A stretch of 64,000 nt of DNA from positions 1-64,000 of the forward strand of contig JAOZPG010000013.1 in NCBI GenBank assembly GCA_029932855.1, read 5' to 3'. Position 1 is the first letter of the stretch. The number at the start of each line of letters is the position of its first letter. The stretch comes from Bacteroidales bacterium. GTDB taxonomy: Bacteria; Bacteroidota; Bacteroidia; Bacteroidales; VadinHA17. The notes beneath the pieces were generated by a model. The model saw only the letters and a list, made by a program, of their open reading frames with translations, did not search any database and had not been told where the DNA came from. A program made the translations under genes and the position numbers. Below, piece after piece: positions 46,491 to 56,171 of this stretch.

Positions 46491-47586
46491 ACGCTTTATA
46501 ATAAGTGGTGGTGGTACGGGGGGACATATCTTCCCGGCACTTTCTATTGCCAGGGCTCTGCTTGAACGGATGCCGGATGCCGGAATACTATTTGTTGGTG
46601 CAGAGGGCCGGATGGAGATGGAAAAGATACCTGCTGCAGGCTTCAGGATTATCGGATTGCCTGTACAGGGTCTTGTAAGGAAGTTTAGCCTGAAGAATTT
46701 TATTGTGCTCCTGAAGTTGTTAAAGAGTTTGCTGAAGGCAGGTTCAATAATAAGGGAGTTTAAACCTGATGCGGTAATCGGGACGGGCGGTTATGTCAGT
46801 GCGCCTGTATTAGGTATGGCAGGAAGAAAAGGGATACCTACATTTATACAGGAACAGAACTCTTACCCCGGAATAAGTAACAAGCTATTGGCAAAGAAGG
46901 CAAAAAAAATATTCGTTGCCTACCCGGGGATGGAAAAATTTTTTCCCGGGGAGAAAATCCTTCTAACAGGTAATCCTGTACGTAAAGACCTTAAGTTCAT
47001 AAAGGAGAAGACAGATGAGGCCAGTGAATATTTTAAACTTGGTAAAGAGAAAAAGATAATCTTAATAATCGGAGGCAGCCTTGGTGCCGGAACTCTTAAT
47101 GATGCTGTGAAGGAAAAGCTTGAGATGATTGCTGCTTCCGATATCCGGCTTATCTGGCAATCGGGCAGTTATTATTATGAATCGGCAAAGCAAAGCCTGG
47201 ACAGAAGCACTTGCAGCAATGTGAAGTTATATGATTTTATAAGCAGGATGGATCTTGCTTATGCAATAGCAGACCTGGTTGTGTCGAGGGCAGGGGCAGG
47301 AACAATCTCTGAGTTGTGCCTGTGTGCAAAACCTGCAATACTGGTGCCCTCACCCAATGTGGCAGAGGATCACCAGACACATAATGCAATGGCTATGCTT
47401 AGGCAGGGAGCTGCAGAAATGATTGAAGACAAGAGGGCTGTTAAAGATTTATTTGACGAGGCGATAAAGCTTGTTTCTGACGAGGAAAGGCTTAAGAGCC
47501 TGTCGGAAGAAGCAGCTAAACTGGCAGTTAATAACTCGGCTGAGCTGATTGCGGCTGAGATTGAAAAATTTGTATTAAGCGCATGA
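46468..47586 (+). CDS. murG: Lipid II synthase (GlcNAc transferase) MurG
   Basis: GT28 glycosyltransferase of 372 residues at the inner face of the membrane. IISGGGTGGHIFPALSIA is the G-loop, VIGTGGYVSAPVLGMAGRKG and FIQEQNSYPGISNKLLAKKA are conserved, IGGSLGAGTLN is the second G-loop, and VSRAGAGTISELCLC with LVPSPNVAEDHQTHNA binds UDP-GlcNAc. It starts inside ftsW and overlaps murC by 4 bp. Confidence 0.97.
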   Translation: MKQNRQYKRFIISGGGTGGHIFPALSIARALLERMPDAGILFVGAEGRMEMEKIPAAGFRIIGLPVQGLVRKFSLKNFIVLLKLLKSLLKAGSIIREFKPDAVIGTGGYVSAPVLGMAGRKGIPTFIQEQNSYPGISNKLLAKKAKKIFVAYPGMEKFFPGEKILLTGNPVRKDLKFIKEKTDEASEYFKLGKEKKIILIIGGSLGAGTLNDAVKEKLEMIAASDIRLIWQSGSYYYESAKQSLDRSTCSNVKLYDFISRMDLAYAIADLVVSRAGAGTISELCLCAKPAILVPSPNVAEDHQTHNAMAMLRQGAAEMIEDKRAVKDLFDEAIKLVSDEERLKSLSEEAAKLAVNNSAELIAAEIEKFVLSA

Positions 47587-48977
47587 AGATTAATGAAATA
47601 AACAGGGTTTACTTTATTGGGATAGGAGGCATTGGAATGAGTGCCCTGGCCAGGTATTTCATTGCTTCTGATTGCGATGTGGCGGGTTATGACAGGAGAC
47701 CAACTGCATTGACGGATAAACTTGCCGGGGAAGGCTGCCTGATACATTTTGAGGCAGGTATAAATAATATACCGGAGGCTTTTGCCAGTATACATAATAA
47801 GAATTCCACACTGGTTATTTATACGCCGGCAGTAAAAACAGATAATATTGAATACCGTTTCTTTGAATCTAATGCATTTAATATACTTAAGCGTTCGCAG
47901 GTACTTGGACTGATATCTGAAAAGATGTCGGCCATAGCTGTTGCAGGGACACATGGTAAAACCACGGTATCTTCCATGCTTGCACATATACTCAGTCAGT
48001 CGGAAGCCGGGTGCACAGCCTTTTTGGGGGGGATACTTAAGAATTACGACAGCAATGTGCTACTGGGTGAGGGAGACCTGGCCGTGGTGGAGGCCGATGA
48101 GTTTGACAGGTCTTTCCTGCACTTAAAGCCCTCAACTGCAGTCATTACTTCTATAGATCCCGATCACCTCGACATATACAAGTCGAGGTCGAATATTGTA
48201 GAATCATTTATACTTTTTATTGAAAGGATAAGAAAGGGAGGTAAGCTGCTTATTAAGAAAGGAGTGGAGAGAGATATTCAAACGGCACATCTTAAGGATC
48301 TGGATGTATATAGTTATGCCCTTGACAGTGAAGCAGATTTCTATGCCAGGAACATTAAGCTGTCAGGATCATTTTACGATTTTGATGTACATACCCCCGG
48401 AAAAGTGATCGAAGGCATGAGGCTGGCTATGCCGGGAATGATAAATATTGAAAATGCCATAGCGGCAGCAGGCATGGCATGGCTGCATGATATTCCTGCC
48501 GGCATAATAAGAAAAGCACTACTTAGTTTTAGTGGTATTAAACGCAGGTTTGATATTCGATACAAGGGTTCCGCTTATGTATATATTGATGATTATGCCC
48601 ATCACCCTGTTGAAGTAAAGTCTTTTATACAATCTGTAAGAAAATTATATCCCGGGAAAAGGATATTGGGGATATTTCAGCCTCATTTGTTTTCGAGAAC
48701 ACGCGACCTGTATGCCGGTTTTGCGGAAAGCCTGCAGATACTTGACGAACTGATACTACTGGATATATATCCGGCCCGTGAAAGAGAAATAGAGGGAGTA
48801 AGTTCAGAGCTAATACTTGAGAAAGCGGATATAAAGGAAAAGCAGATATTATCGAAAGAAGAATTAGCTGCTTATATAAGGAATTCGGAATTTGATGTCA
48901 TACTTACTATGGGTGCAGGAGATATTGATACCCTGGCTGAGGCAATAATTAAAATACTGGAAGAAAAAGAAAGATGA
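47583..48977 (+). CDS. murC: UDP-MurNAc:L-alanine ligase
   Basis: Mur ligase of 464 residues. YFIGIGGIGMSALARYFIA opens the UDP domain; VAGTHGKTTVSSMLAHIL is the P-loop; VVEADEFDRSFLHL and DPDHLDIY are conserved; IDDYAHHPVEVKSFIQSV and IFQPHLFSRTRDLY close it. Start and stop overlap neighbours by 4 bp each, indicating tight translational coupling. Confidence 0.97.
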   Translation: MKINEINRVYFIGIGGIGMSALARYFIASDCDVAGYDRRPTALTDKLAGEGCLIHFEAGINNIPEAFASIHNKNSTLVIYTPAVKTDNIEYRFFESNAFNILKRSQVLGLISEKMSAIAVAGTHGKTTVSSMLAHILSQSEAGCTAFLGGILKNYDSNVLLGEGDLAVVEADEFDRSFLHLKPSTAVITSIDPDHLDIYKSRSNIVESFILFIERIRKGGKLLIKKGVERDIQTAHLKDLDVYSYALDSEADFYARNIKLSGSFYDFDVHTPGKVIEGMRLAMPGMINIENAIAAAGMAWLHDIPAGIIRKALLSFSGIKRRFDIRYKGSAYVYIDDYAHHPVEVKSFIQSVRKLYPGKRILGIFQPHLFSRTRDLYAGFAESLQILDELILLDIYPAREREIEGVSSELILEKADIKEKQILSKEELAAYIRNSEFDVILTMGAGDIDTLAEAIIKILEEKER

Positions 48978-49747
48978 ATAAGGCATTGAAAATATTGATG
49001 TGGACCGGGCTTATGGCTTATATGTTGTTGGTATTGGGACTGGTTGCCGACAGGACAGCAAAGGCCCCGTGTCAGTCAATAGAGATTGAGATACTTGATT
49101 CGCTAAGTAATTCTTTTGTGTCGAGGGATGAGGTTTATGGGATTCTGCACGATGGCAATAGGCAGATACTGGGATCGGAGATGGGAAGGATAAACACCCT
49201 GAATCTTGAAGAGAGACTCAACAACACTCCTTTTATTAAAGAGGCAGAGATATATAAAAGTTCCGGCTCAATATTAAATATTCATATTTCCCAGAGGAAA
49301 CCCATTGTTCGTGTACTGACTACTGATGGCAGGGGTTATTACATTGACAGTGAGGGCTATATCCTCCCACTGGACAGTCAGTTTACGGCCAGGGTGCTGG
49401 TGGCAAACGGACATAAGTTACCCGGTCTTAGTCCCGGCGTGAACATTATGGATGAACAGTATGCAGGCAGCAGGGTGAAAGAGCTTTATGAAATAGCTCT
49501 ATATATATTCAATAATGAGTTCTGGGAAGCCCAGCTTGAGCAGGTTTATATTAAGGATTCAGGGGAGTTCCTGTTGATACCCAGGGTAGGTGCCCATATA
49601 ATAGAGTTTGGAAGCCTAAGGGATTATGAAGAGAAGTTTAAAAAGTTAAAGGCCTTATACAGTCAGGGATTTTTGAGGGAGGGATGGAATAAATACAGCA
49701 GGATAAACCTTAAATACGAGGGACAGGTGGTATGTACAAAAAAATAA
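48974..49747 (+). CDS. ftsQ: FtsQ/DivIB-like division protein
   Basis: A 257-residue bitopic protein: short cytoplasmic part, one helix (LMWTGLMAYMLLVLGLV), a POTRA-like region (IEIEILDSLSNSFVSRDEVY, NTPFIKEAEIYKSSGSILNI) and the FtsQ beta domain (RKPIVRVLTTDGRGYYIDSE). Position between murC and ftsA supports FtsQ. Sequence conservation is low, as usual for this family. Confidence 0.9.
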   Translation: MNKALKILMWTGLMAYMLLVLGLVADRTAKAPCQSIEIEILDSLSNSFVSRDEVYGILHDGNRQILGSEMGRINTLNLEERLNNTPFIKEAEIYKSSGSILNIHISQRKPIVRVLTTDGRGYYIDSEGYILPLDSQFTARVLVANGHKLPGLSPGVNIMDEQYAGSRVKELYEIALYIFNNEFWEAQLEQVYIKDSGEFLLIPRVGAHIIEFGSLRDYEEKFKKLKALYSQGFLREGWNKYSRINLKYEGQVVCTKK

Positions 49748-49801
49748 GCACTGAGAATAAACAAAAATTATATAAAAGTTTAACCGGATAAATAAAGTAC
49801 T

Positions 49802-51121
49802 ATGAGTAAACATGACAAAATAGTCGCAGCTATCGACATAGGCACCACTAAGATAGTGACGATAGTTGGAAGAAAGAACGAAGATGGCAAGCTGGAGGTT
49901 CTTTCATTAAGCAAAGCTCCTTCAAAGGGAGTAAAAAGAGGTGTAGTCCAGAATATTGAAGAAACAGTCAATTCAATACGAACAACCGTAGAGGAGGCCC
50001 AGGGGAAATCGGGTGTTATTTTTTCCGAGGTTTTTGTCGGTATTGCCGGGCAGCACATAAAAAGCATAAAGAACAGGGGCTATATTAACCGGAATTCTGA
50101 CGAGGGAGAGATAACGAAAGAAGACATAAAACAATTGATAGAGGATATGCGTAATATCCCCATTGATGTTGGCGAGGAGATTATTCATGTTCTGCCCCAG
50201 AGCTTTATAGTTGATCATGAAGCGGGCGTCAAGAATCCTGTTGGCATGTCGGGAAGAAGGCTTGAAGGGAATTTCCATATTGTTATAGGCAAAGTGGCTT
50301 CGGCAAGAAATATTGAAAAGTGTGTAAACAGGGTAGGCCTGGATATAAGGGAACTGATACTTGAGCCCCTGGCTTCTTCGGAGGCTGTGCTTACAGAAGA
50401 TGAAAAGGAAGCAGGCGTGGTGCTTGTTGATATAGGAGGGGGGACCACCGATGTGGCTGTTTATTATGATAATGTGATTCGTCACACTGCCGTAATACCA
50501 TTTGGTGGCAATGTGGTAACAAATGATATTAAGGAAGGTTGTTCTATACTTAACAGGCAGGCAGAATCACTTAAGAAACAATTCGGATCGGCACTGGGGG
50601 GTATTGCTGCTACTGAGAAAGTGGTGACCATACCCGGTATAAGTGGCAGGGAGCCAAAAGAAATATCTTTTAAGAGCCTGGCTTATATTATTCAGTCGAG
50701 GATGGAAGAAATAATTGATGCGGTGAATTTTGAGGTGCAAAACTCAGGCTTTGCTGAGAAGATTGCAGCCGGTATAGTGCTGACAGGCGGCGGAGCATTG
50801 CTGAAACACCTCCCGCAACTGGTTAAGTTCAGAACAGGCATGGATGTTAGAATAGGCTTGCCGAAATTACATCTTGCAGGCGAGGTGGATGATGAGATTA
50901 ATCAGCCAATGTTCTCAACAGGTATAGGCCTTATATTAAAAGGATTTGAATACTCGGGGACTAATGAGGCCAGGGAAGAGCCAAAAGAGGAGATAGTATT
51001 TGATATGGAGGATGAGAAAGCTGATAAAGTTGCTGATAACGGGACTCGGCGTAGCCTATTTGAATGGTTCAAAGGCTCACTGGGGGAGTTGTTTGTTGAA
51101 AATGATGCAGAGATGAACTGA
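49802..51121 (+). CDS. ftsA: Division protein FtsA
   Basis: Actin-like ATPase of 439 residues that ties FtsZ to the membrane. IVAAIDIGTTKIVTIVGRK is the phosphate-1 loop, then the 1C domain, VVLVDIGGGTTDVAVYYDN (phosphate 2) and GIVLTGGGALLKHLPQLVKF (adenosine). It ends in an acidic tail and an amphipathic helix (RRSLFEWFKGSLGELF) fit for membrane binding. 54 bp separate it from both ftsQ and ftsZ. Confidence 0.96.
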   Translation: MSKHDKIVAAIDIGTTKIVTIVGRKNEDGKLEVLSLSKAPSKGVKRGVVQNIEETVNSIRTTVEEAQGKSGVIFSEVFVGIAGQHIKSIKNRGYINRNSDEGEITKEDIKQLIEDMRNIPIDVGEEIIHVLPQSFIVDHEAGVKNPVGMSGRRLEGNFHIVIGKVASARNIEKCVNRVGLDIRELILEPLASSEAVLTEDEKEAGVVLVDIGGGTTDVAVYYDNVIRHTAVIPFGGNVVTNDIKEGCSILNRQAESLKKQFGSALGGIAATEKVVTIPGISGREPKEISFKSLAYIIQSRMEEIIDAVNFEVQNSGFAEKIAAGIVLTGGGALLKHLPQLVKFRTGMDVRIGLPKLHLAGEVDDEINQPMFSTGIGLILKGFEYSGTNEAREEPKEEIVFDMEDEKADKVADNGTRRSLFEWFKGSLGELFVENDAEMN

Positions 51122-51175
51122 TCTACACTCTTTACTTGATATTATTAATGTATATAAATTTAAAACTCAAATATT

Positions 51176-52648
51176 ATGACTGAAGAACTCATGAATTTTG
51201 ATCTGCCTGTTGACAAGTCTTCACTTATAAAGGTTCTTGGAATTGGAGGTGGTGGCAGCAATGCTGTTAACCATATGTTTAGACAGGGAATAAAAGATGT
51301 GAACTTTATGGTTTGCAATACAGATTCTCAGGATCTTGAGAGCAGTCCTGTTTCAGTAAAGATACAGATCGGTGAGTCTATTACTGAAGGAAGGGGAGCA
51401 GGTAGTAAGCCTGAGATTGGAAAGCAGGCAGCACAGGAGAATCTTGATGATGTAATGGAAACCATCTCAAAAAATACCAAGATGGTATTTCTTACGGCAG
51501 GAATGGGGGGAGGAACCGGTACAGGAGCTACGCCGGTAATTGCCAGGGCATGCAGGGAGATGGGAATCCTTACCGTGGCTATTGTTACTATCCCTTTCAG
51601 GTTTGAGGGTCACAAGAGAATACAGCAGGCAAAGGAAGGCATAGCTGAATTAAAAGATAATGTAGATTCCCTGCTTGTAATAAATAATGAAAAGCTGCGT
51701 GAGATTTATGGGGACCTGAAAATATCAGAAGCATTTTCTAAAGCTGATGATATTTTAACTAAGGCAGCAAAGGGAATTGCCGAGATAATTACAGTTCACG
51801 GATATATCAATGTAGACTTTGCCGATGTTGAGACAGTAATGTTTAATTCAGGTGTGGCCATGATGGGCTCAGGTGAGGCTGCAGGTGAAGACAGGGCCAG
51901 GAAGGCAGTTGAAATGGCTGTAACATCACCATTGCTTAGTTCCGATGATATAACAGGTGCAAGGAGTATATTATTGAACATTACTTCAGGTAATGCTGAA
52001 ATAAGCATGGATGAAGTAGGAGAGATTACCGATTATATTAATGAGGTAGCTGCCGATAATGTTATGATAATATGGGGAACGGGCAGTGATGATACACTTG
52101 AAGATAAAGTGGCTGTTACTGTAATTGCAACTGGCTTTGAATCGGGTTCAATACCTGAATTGTATACTGTTAAAAAAGACATAGAGAGGGTAATACTTGA
52201 AGGAGAGAACCAGCAAAGCACATCTGTCCCGGATAGCGACTTTGTTGTGAAGGACAAGAATCTGGGAAGTTATACTATTAATGAACTGGATACAGAGCAG
52301 AGATCTATAGATTTCGAGCTTTTCCGGGATGAGTCTGCAGGAGATGCTGAAGCTGATGAGCTTGATGAATCTTATTTCCCTGGTGATGAAGAAAAAACCA
52401 ATGAAAGACTGGAAAAGATCAAGAAGCATCGTTCATACCTGAAAAACCATGGTTATCTGGAAGAAGATAAGGAGAATGAGATAGAGCAGCTTGAAAACGA
52501 GCCAGCTTATATCAGGAAGAAAATGAAGATAAATAAGCCGGTTCATTCTTCCGGCAAGAAGATATCGAAATATTCTCTATATGATGATGAAGAAAACGGG
52601 ACCCGTCTGAGCTCGGATAATTCCTACCTTCATGATAATGTGGATTAA
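51176..52648 (+). CDS. ftsZ: Division GTPase FtsZ
   Basis: Tubulin-like GTPase forming the Z ring, 490 residues. IGGGGSNAVNHMFRQGI, the tubulin signature FLTAGMGGGTGTGATPVIAR and FADVETVMFNSGVAMMGSGE are present. The globular domain ends near residue 325, leaving a long acidic linker of about 150 residues and the Bacteroidota-style tip SDNSYLHDNVD in place of the usual proteobacterial tail. It is the last gene of the cluster and ends 30 bp from a convergent gene with no clear terminator between. Confidence 0.97.
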   Translation: MTEELMNFDLPVDKSSLIKVLGIGGGGSNAVNHMFRQGIKDVNFMVCNTDSQDLESSPVSVKIQIGESITEGRGAGSKPEIGKQAAQENLDDVMETISKNTKMVFLTAGMGGGTGTGATPVIARACREMGILTVAIVTIPFRFEGHKRIQQAKEGIAELKDNVDSLLVINNEKLREIYGDLKISEAFSKADDILTKAAKGIAEIITVHGYINVDFADVETVMFNSGVAMMGSGEAAGEDRARKAVEMAVTSPLLSSDDITGARSILLNITSGNAEISMDEVGEITDYINEVAADNVMIIWGTGSDDTLEDKVAVTVIATGFESGSIPELYTVKKDIERVILEGENQQSTSVPDSDFVVKDKNLGSYTINELDTEQRSIDFELFRDESAGDAEADELDESYFPGDEEKTNERLEKIKKHRSYLKNHGYLEEDKENEIEQLENEPAYIRKKMKINKPVHSSGKKISKYSLYDDEENGTRLSSDNSYLHDNVD

Positions 52649-52678
52649 GATGTATCTGCAGGAAGGCAGGAATATCTG

Positions 52679-54802
52679 TTAATAGAATTTAGATCTTTTA
52701 TCAACCACTGCAGCATTTTCAAGCAGGGCATTGTATACTTCATAATTTGCCCTGTTGCGTAAGTTGGTTAACATGCTGTTTCTTTGTAATTCAGCATCCT
52801 GGGTTTTATTTTCCCTGACGGCTGTTACTTCAGCAACATAAACGCCATTGAGCCCTTTCACGGGATTTGAAATGCTGTTTTCATCCATGGCCAAGACAGT
52901 ACCTGTAAGAGCAGGCTCTATTCCGGCACCAGGAATTGAGAATGAATTAAAATTAATACCTGAAGCCTGTTTTACCCTGAGATTAAGAGCATCTGCCAGT
53001 TCATTCATGCCCGAAGTAGTATTGATCTTTTCTTGTATGGACTTAATAATCTTTTCTGCTTTTTTCTCTTTCCTTACATTAAATTCAAGGTCGCTTATAA
53101 CCTGTTCATAGGGGGCTGTTCCTTTTTCTTTGACATCTGTAAGATATGCTACAACGAACTTATCTTCGAGTTCGAATACAGCCTGATGGTTAATGTCAAG
53201 CACAATATTATTTTTATCTGACTGGTAAACAGCGCGAATCAGGCTGCGTGGTGATTCAAGACCTGGTATCTGGCGGTCATCTTCCTTAATATCATTGGCA
53301 ATTCTTTTGTTTATCCCCTCTTTTTCAACAGAAGCTATGAATTTATCGTAAGTATCATTCAGTCCGGCAAAACGGCTTGCTTCAGAATAGATCTGCTCAT
53401 AGGTGTTGGTACTTGGCTGAATAGACCTGATTAGAATGCTTACCTGAACCTTTTTGCTTTTCGGGCCCTGGTCTAGAATTTCTATAATATGGTAACCAAA
53501 CTGAGTTTCAACTATTGTCAGGTCTCCCTTATTGCCATTAAAGCAGGCTTCATTGAATGGCTGTACCATGGTGCCATCTGCAAACCATCCCAGGTCGCCA
53601 CCAATTTGTGCACTTCCCTGGTCGTCGGAATTTGTAAGTGCCAGAAGGGCGAAATCGCTACCTTTTTCTATCAGTGATTTCAGGCTGTCTGCAATAGCCG
53701 AAGCCTGCCGGGTTGTTCTTTCAGTATTAGGACTTATAAGAATATGCCTTGCCCTGACTGAATCGGGTATCATATTTATATTATTCAATTTTGCCAGCCT
53801 GTAGCTTTCATTTTCCATATAAGGGCCATATACGGCGCCAGGCTCATTATTAAACATAAATTCCCTTAAAACTTCAGATAATTCATCCTGCTTGTAATTT
53901 TTTGCATCATAGGGTTCATCTGAATTAGCATTTATAAATTGTTCTGTATTGGAGCTTGCTTCAAATTCAGGCTTGATATCGTTTATCCATTCTTCAGCAT
54001 TTGCTATATCATTTTGAGATGCCTTCACCTCAAACACTACATATTCAATATTTCTTGAGGCGGATTGCTCATAATCGTCCTGATGCTTCTGGTAATAATC
54101 CCTGAGTTCTTTATCTGAAATACTTACAGCTGAGTCGGGAATGCTTGAATAGCTTTGAACAATATAATTGAAATCAACCTGTTTGCTATTATTTGCAATG
54201 TTATTGCTTGCTTGCAGAGAATTAACATATAAACCCTTTTGTATAAGATTGATATATTTGGTGAACATTTGTTCATCATTTATCTGAGACTCCATGAACA
54301 TCCAGTATTTCTTTTGATTGCCACTGGGATCGTTTTCCATATTTTTCAGGAACTGTATCAGTGCTGACCTGTTAAACATTCCGGATTGAGGATCTGTAAA
54401 AAGCTGGCGAACATACTGGTGAGGATTATCACCCTGTATCAGGTCAAACAGCTCTTCTGAGCTAACTGCAAGTCCGATATTCTTATATTCTTCACTCATT
54501 ATATATTCACGTATCATTTGGTCCCACGCCTGTTGCTGAATGCTTAGGTTGGTTGCTTCATCAATACTTGTATTTCCCGATAGCTTGTATATATCTATAA
54601 GGTCATTAACCCTCTTATCATATTCCAGGTATGAAACTGAATGCTTTGCTATTTCTGCTATCTCAAGCTTCTTCTTCATCCCAATTCTTTGAGAGTTGCC
54701 TTTTCCAAGGAAATCACCAAGTACAAAGGCCAGTATTGCAAGACCTATAATAACAGCAATCAGGATACCTGCTCTATCCCTTATTGTTTGTAATGTTGCC
54801 AT
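52679..54802 (-). CDS. PpiC/SurA-type periplasmic peptidyl-prolyl isomerase (PpiD-like)
   Basis: A 707-residue membrane-anchored foldase. One N-terminal helix (AGILIAVIIGLAILAFVLGD) anchors a SurA_N-type chaperone domain, followed by a parvulin domain at about residues 345-445: RARHILISPNTERT, IEKGSDFALLALTNSDDQGS, GGDLGWFADGTMVQPFNEAC and VETQFGYHIIEILD. A second, degenerate parvulin-like stretch may lie C-terminal. It probably assists outer-membrane protein folding. It is 108 bp behind the CBS-domain gene on the same strand. Confidence 0.9.
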   Translation of the reverse strand: MATLQTIRDRAGILIAVIIGLAILAFVLGDFLGKGNSQRIGMKKKLEIAEIAKHSVSYLEYDKRVNDLIDIYKLSGNTSIDEATNLSIQQQAWDQMIREYIMSEEYKNIGLAVSSEELFDLIQGDNPHQYVRQLFTDPQSGMFNRSALIQFLKNMENDPSGNQKKYWMFMESQINDEQMFTKYINLIQKGLYVNSLQASNNIANNSKQVDFNYIVQSYSSIPDSAVSISDKELRDYYQKHQDDYEQSASRNIEYVVFEVKASQNDIANAEEWINDIKPEFEASSNTEQFINANSDEPYDAKNYKQDELSEVLREFMFNNEPGAVYGPYMENESYRLAKLNNINMIPDSVRARHILISPNTERTTRQASAIADSLKSLIEKGSDFALLALTNSDDQGSAQIGGDLGWFADGTMVQPFNEACFNGNKGDLTIVETQFGYHIIEILDQGPKSKKVQVSILIRSIQPSTNTYEQIYSEASRFAGLNDTYDKFIASVEKEGINKRIANDIKEDDRQIPGLESPRSLIRAVYQSDKNNIVLDINHQAVFELEDKFVVAYLTDVKEKGTAPYEQVISDLEFNVRKEKKAEKIIKSIQEKINTTSGMNELADALNLRVKQASGINFNSFSIPGAGIEPALTGTVLAMDENSISNPVKGLNGVYVAEVTAVRENKTQDAELQRNSMLTNLRNRANYEVYNALLENAAVVDKRSKFY

Positions 54803-54910
54803 GAATATCTAATGCTTATTGATTGTAATAAAATTTCAGGATGCAAATATAAAAAAAATGCAACACCTGTGTGATATTAGTTAAGATTAAAAATCAAAAA
54901 AGAAGATTTT

Positions 54911-56170
54911 TTAGTCAATAATGCTAAGCTGGACAAGTTCAATTTTTGTCTCACTAACTTTTAGGATCTTTAATTCAAGATTTTCAATAATTATATGGTG
55001 GTTTAGTTTTGGAATACTTTCGTGATAATAAAGTATCAGCCCTGCAAGGGTTTCATAATCATCTTTCTCAGGAAGCTTAAGCCTGTATCTTTCGTTCAGG
55101 TAATCGATTTCAAGCCTGCCTGAAAAGATAAATTCTTTTTCATTTATCTTTTTTTCCGTTAGCTCAATAGTATCATGCTCATCGGTGATTTCTCCGAATA
55201 TCTCTTCCAGTATATCTTCTATGGTTACAATGCCTGATGTTCCGCCGAATTCATCAACAACAAGTGCAATCTTCATCTTATCATCAACAAACATCTGAAG
55301 CAATTTGTTTGCAGGCATTGACTCTGGTACTATTGTTATTGGTACTATGTGCCGGTTGATGGTTTTTACAGGCTTAAACAGGTCCTTCATATTTACAAAG
55401 CCTATGATATTATCAATAGACTCCTTGTATATCAGTATTTTAGAAAGTCCGGATTCAATAAAGCTATGCCTTAATTCTTCAATATCTGTATTTTCTTCAA
55501 CTGCCACAAGTTCTGTCCTGGGTATCATACATTCCCTTAGTTTTACATTAGACAGGTCGAGTGCGTTCTGAAAGATCTTCAGGTTGGTATCATCTTTCAT
55601 TTCAGTACTGGTCTCTTCCTGTGCTTCATGCAAAAGGTGATCCAGGTCGGGTTTACCAAAAACTCTGTCATTTGATATTTCTTTAATTTTAATCCTGAAG
55701 AATATCCTTAATATTATATGAGCCAGCCAGATGGTAAACTTGCTTACAGGGTAAAAAAACAGGTAAAAAATAAAAATGGGAAGACTAAAAACTCTCAATA
55801 ATCCATTTGCATTTATTCTGAAGATGGCTTTTGGAATAAACTCTGCAGCAACAAGTATGAGCAGGGTTGAGAGGACTGTCTGTATAATAAGTATGTATGT
55901 TTCCGACTGTATATATATGCTAATTACAGGCTCCAGCACCATGGCCATCATTATGCCGTAAACCACCAGGGCAATATTATTTCCGATAAGCATGGTAACA
56001 ATATACTGGCCGGGGTTTTTAGTATAAATGGATAATATGCCCGAGCTGAAATCCCCTTTTTGTTTACTAATCTCCAGGCGCAGTTTGTTTGAGGCTACAA
56101 ATGCTATTTCCATACCTGAAAAGAAAGCAGACAAAAGCAGGCTTAGCAATATAATAATCAGGTAATTCAT
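54911..56170 (-). CDS. CNNM/CorC-type membrane protein with CBS pair
   Basis: A 419-residue 'hemolysin family' protein: DUF21/CNNM membrane domain (about 1-180; SLLLSAFFSGMEIAFVASNK, VTMLIGNNIALVVYGIMMAM), two CBS motifs (RECMIPRTELVAVEENTDIE, LLQMFVDDKMKIALVVDEFGG) and a CorC_HlyC domain (FIFSGRLEIDYLNERYRLKL). Relatives act in Mg2+ export; GldE of gliding flavobacteria belongs to the same group. I use the ATG at 56170; the longer frame begins at a TTG and overlaps the symporter gene. Only 1 bp separates it from the stop of the symporter gene. Confidence 0.88.
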   Translation of the reverse strand: MNYLIIILLSLLLSAFFSGMEIAFVASNKLRLEISKQKGDFSSGILSIYTKNPGQYIVTMLIGNNIALVVYGIMMAMVLEPVISIYIQSETYILIIQTVLSTLLILVAAEFIPKAIFRINANGLLRVFSLPIFIFYLFFYPVSKFTIWLAHIILRIFFRIKIKEISNDRVFGKPDLDHLLHEAQEETSTEMKDDTNLKIFQNALDLSNVKLRECMIPRTELVAVEENTDIEELRHSFIESGLSKILIYKESIDNIIGFVNMKDLFKPVKTINRHIVPITIVPESMPANKLLQMFVDDKMKIALVVDEFGGTSGIVTIEDILEEIFGEITDEHDTIELTEKKINEKEFIFSGRLEIDYLNERYRLKLPEKDDYETLAGLILYYHESIPKLNHHIIIENLELKILKVSETKIELVQLSIID

Positions 56171-56171
56171 C

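Noticed and set aside
47370-47987. 205-codon minus-strand frame
   Set aside because: Lies across the murG/murC junction on the opposite strand; Ser/Ala-rich complement of conserved Mur ligase sequence.
37741-52648. Absence of murB, murF and ddl from the dcw cluster as a sign of gene loss
   Set aside because: These genes commonly lie elsewhere in Bacteroidota genomes, so their absence here says nothing.
52649-52678. Terminator between ftsZ and the PpiC-type gene
   Set aside because: The 30-bp gap contains no convincing stem with a T-tract.
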